NCBI GenBank assembly: GCA_910579145.1
Contig: CAJTTQ010000011.1
Span: 1 to 6,214, forward strand
Direction of reading: 5' to 3'
Length of the DNA: 6,214 nt
From: an uncultured Eubacterium sp.
GTDB taxonomy: Bacteria; Bacillota; Clostridia; Lachnospirales; Lachnospiraceae
Shown here one piece after another: positions 6,042 to 6,214 of this stretch (position 1 is its first letter; every line of letters starts with the position of its first letter). Under the pieces are notes generated by a model that did no database searches, was not told the origin of the DNA, and saw only the letters and a program-made list of their open reading frames with translations. A program made the translations under genes and the position numbers.

Positions 6042-6214
6042 TTACCGTTCACCTAACCTTTTATCTTCCTTCGGGAATTCATCTGCCAGTGTTTTGAAGA
6101 GATTTAGTGCCTGAGGTTTTAGTTTTTCGTTGATCGCGCGGTAGTATGCCAGCAAGCGCACTTCGTCTTCCTTGATCTCATCCGTCTGCATTTCAAAAAA
6201 ATAGTCCGAGGAAA
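6042..6214 (-). CDS. C-terminal part of an XRE-like transcriptional regulator (5' end outside window)
   Basis: The last 56 codons of a minus-strand gene that runs off the right edge. The visible part starts with SSDYFFEMQ, which looks like the end of a Cro/CI-type HTH domain, followed by a charged helical tail (EDEVRLLAYYRAINEKLKP, then ALNLFKTLADEFPKED) of the kind found after the HTH in many Firmicutes XRE proteins. The DNA-binding helices themselves are not in the window, so the family call rests on this tail. Its stop (6044-6042) is 2 nt before the response-regulator ATG, and its last codons contain that gene's ribosome binding site, so it is probably the first or an early gene of the signalling operon. 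Confidence 0.68.
   Translation of the reverse strand, partial: SSDYFFEMQTDEIKEDEVRLLAYYRAINEKLKPQALNLFKTLADEFPKEDKRLGER

Overview
The window looks like chromosomal DNA from a low-to-mid-GC, probably spore-forming Clostridia (Firmicutes/Bacillota; Lachnospiraceae-like). The grounds are strong AAGGAG-type ribosome binding sites, a TTG start, an AgrB/AgrD peptide system, a GHKL/LytTR two-component pair and a tandem array matching Spo0A boxes. The genus cannot be fixed from the sequence alone.

Layout. 50-2605 (+) encodes a complete P-type IIA ATPase, most likely a calcium exporter. A long imperfect hairpin (2624-2685) separates it from a convergent small XRE-family regulator (2669-3028, -) that starts at TTG. 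The intergenic stretch 3029-3297 is the control region. It holds an extended -10 promoter for the XRE gene and four 10-bp tandem units containing two exact Spo0A boxes. It ends in a leader running up to agrB. agrB (3298-3888, +) and agrD (3848-3979, +) overlap by 41 bp. agrD is a 43-aa gene that is easy to miss. A shared, near-perfect hairpin (3983-4029) terminates the agrBD unit and the opposing unit. That opposing unit, read on the minus strand from right to left, is the C-terminal end of a second XRE-like regulator (6042-6214, start outside the window), then a LytTR response regulator (5299-6039), then a membrane GHKL histidine kinase (4046-5311). The three genes are tightly coupled: 2 nt between the first two, 13 nt overlap between the next two.

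How it fits together. AgrD would be matured and cyclised by AgrB, sensed outside the cell by the AgrC-like kinase, and relayed to the AgrA-like LytTR regulator. All four parts of an agr quorum-sensing circuit are present, but as two converging operons with XRE regulators at both outer ends, not as a single agrBDCA operon. The two most notable points are the predicted autoinducer, which has serine at the usual ring-forming position and a cysteine four residues earlier, and the tandem 0A-box array, which would place signal production under sporulation control. The ATPase appears unrelated to the signalling genes.
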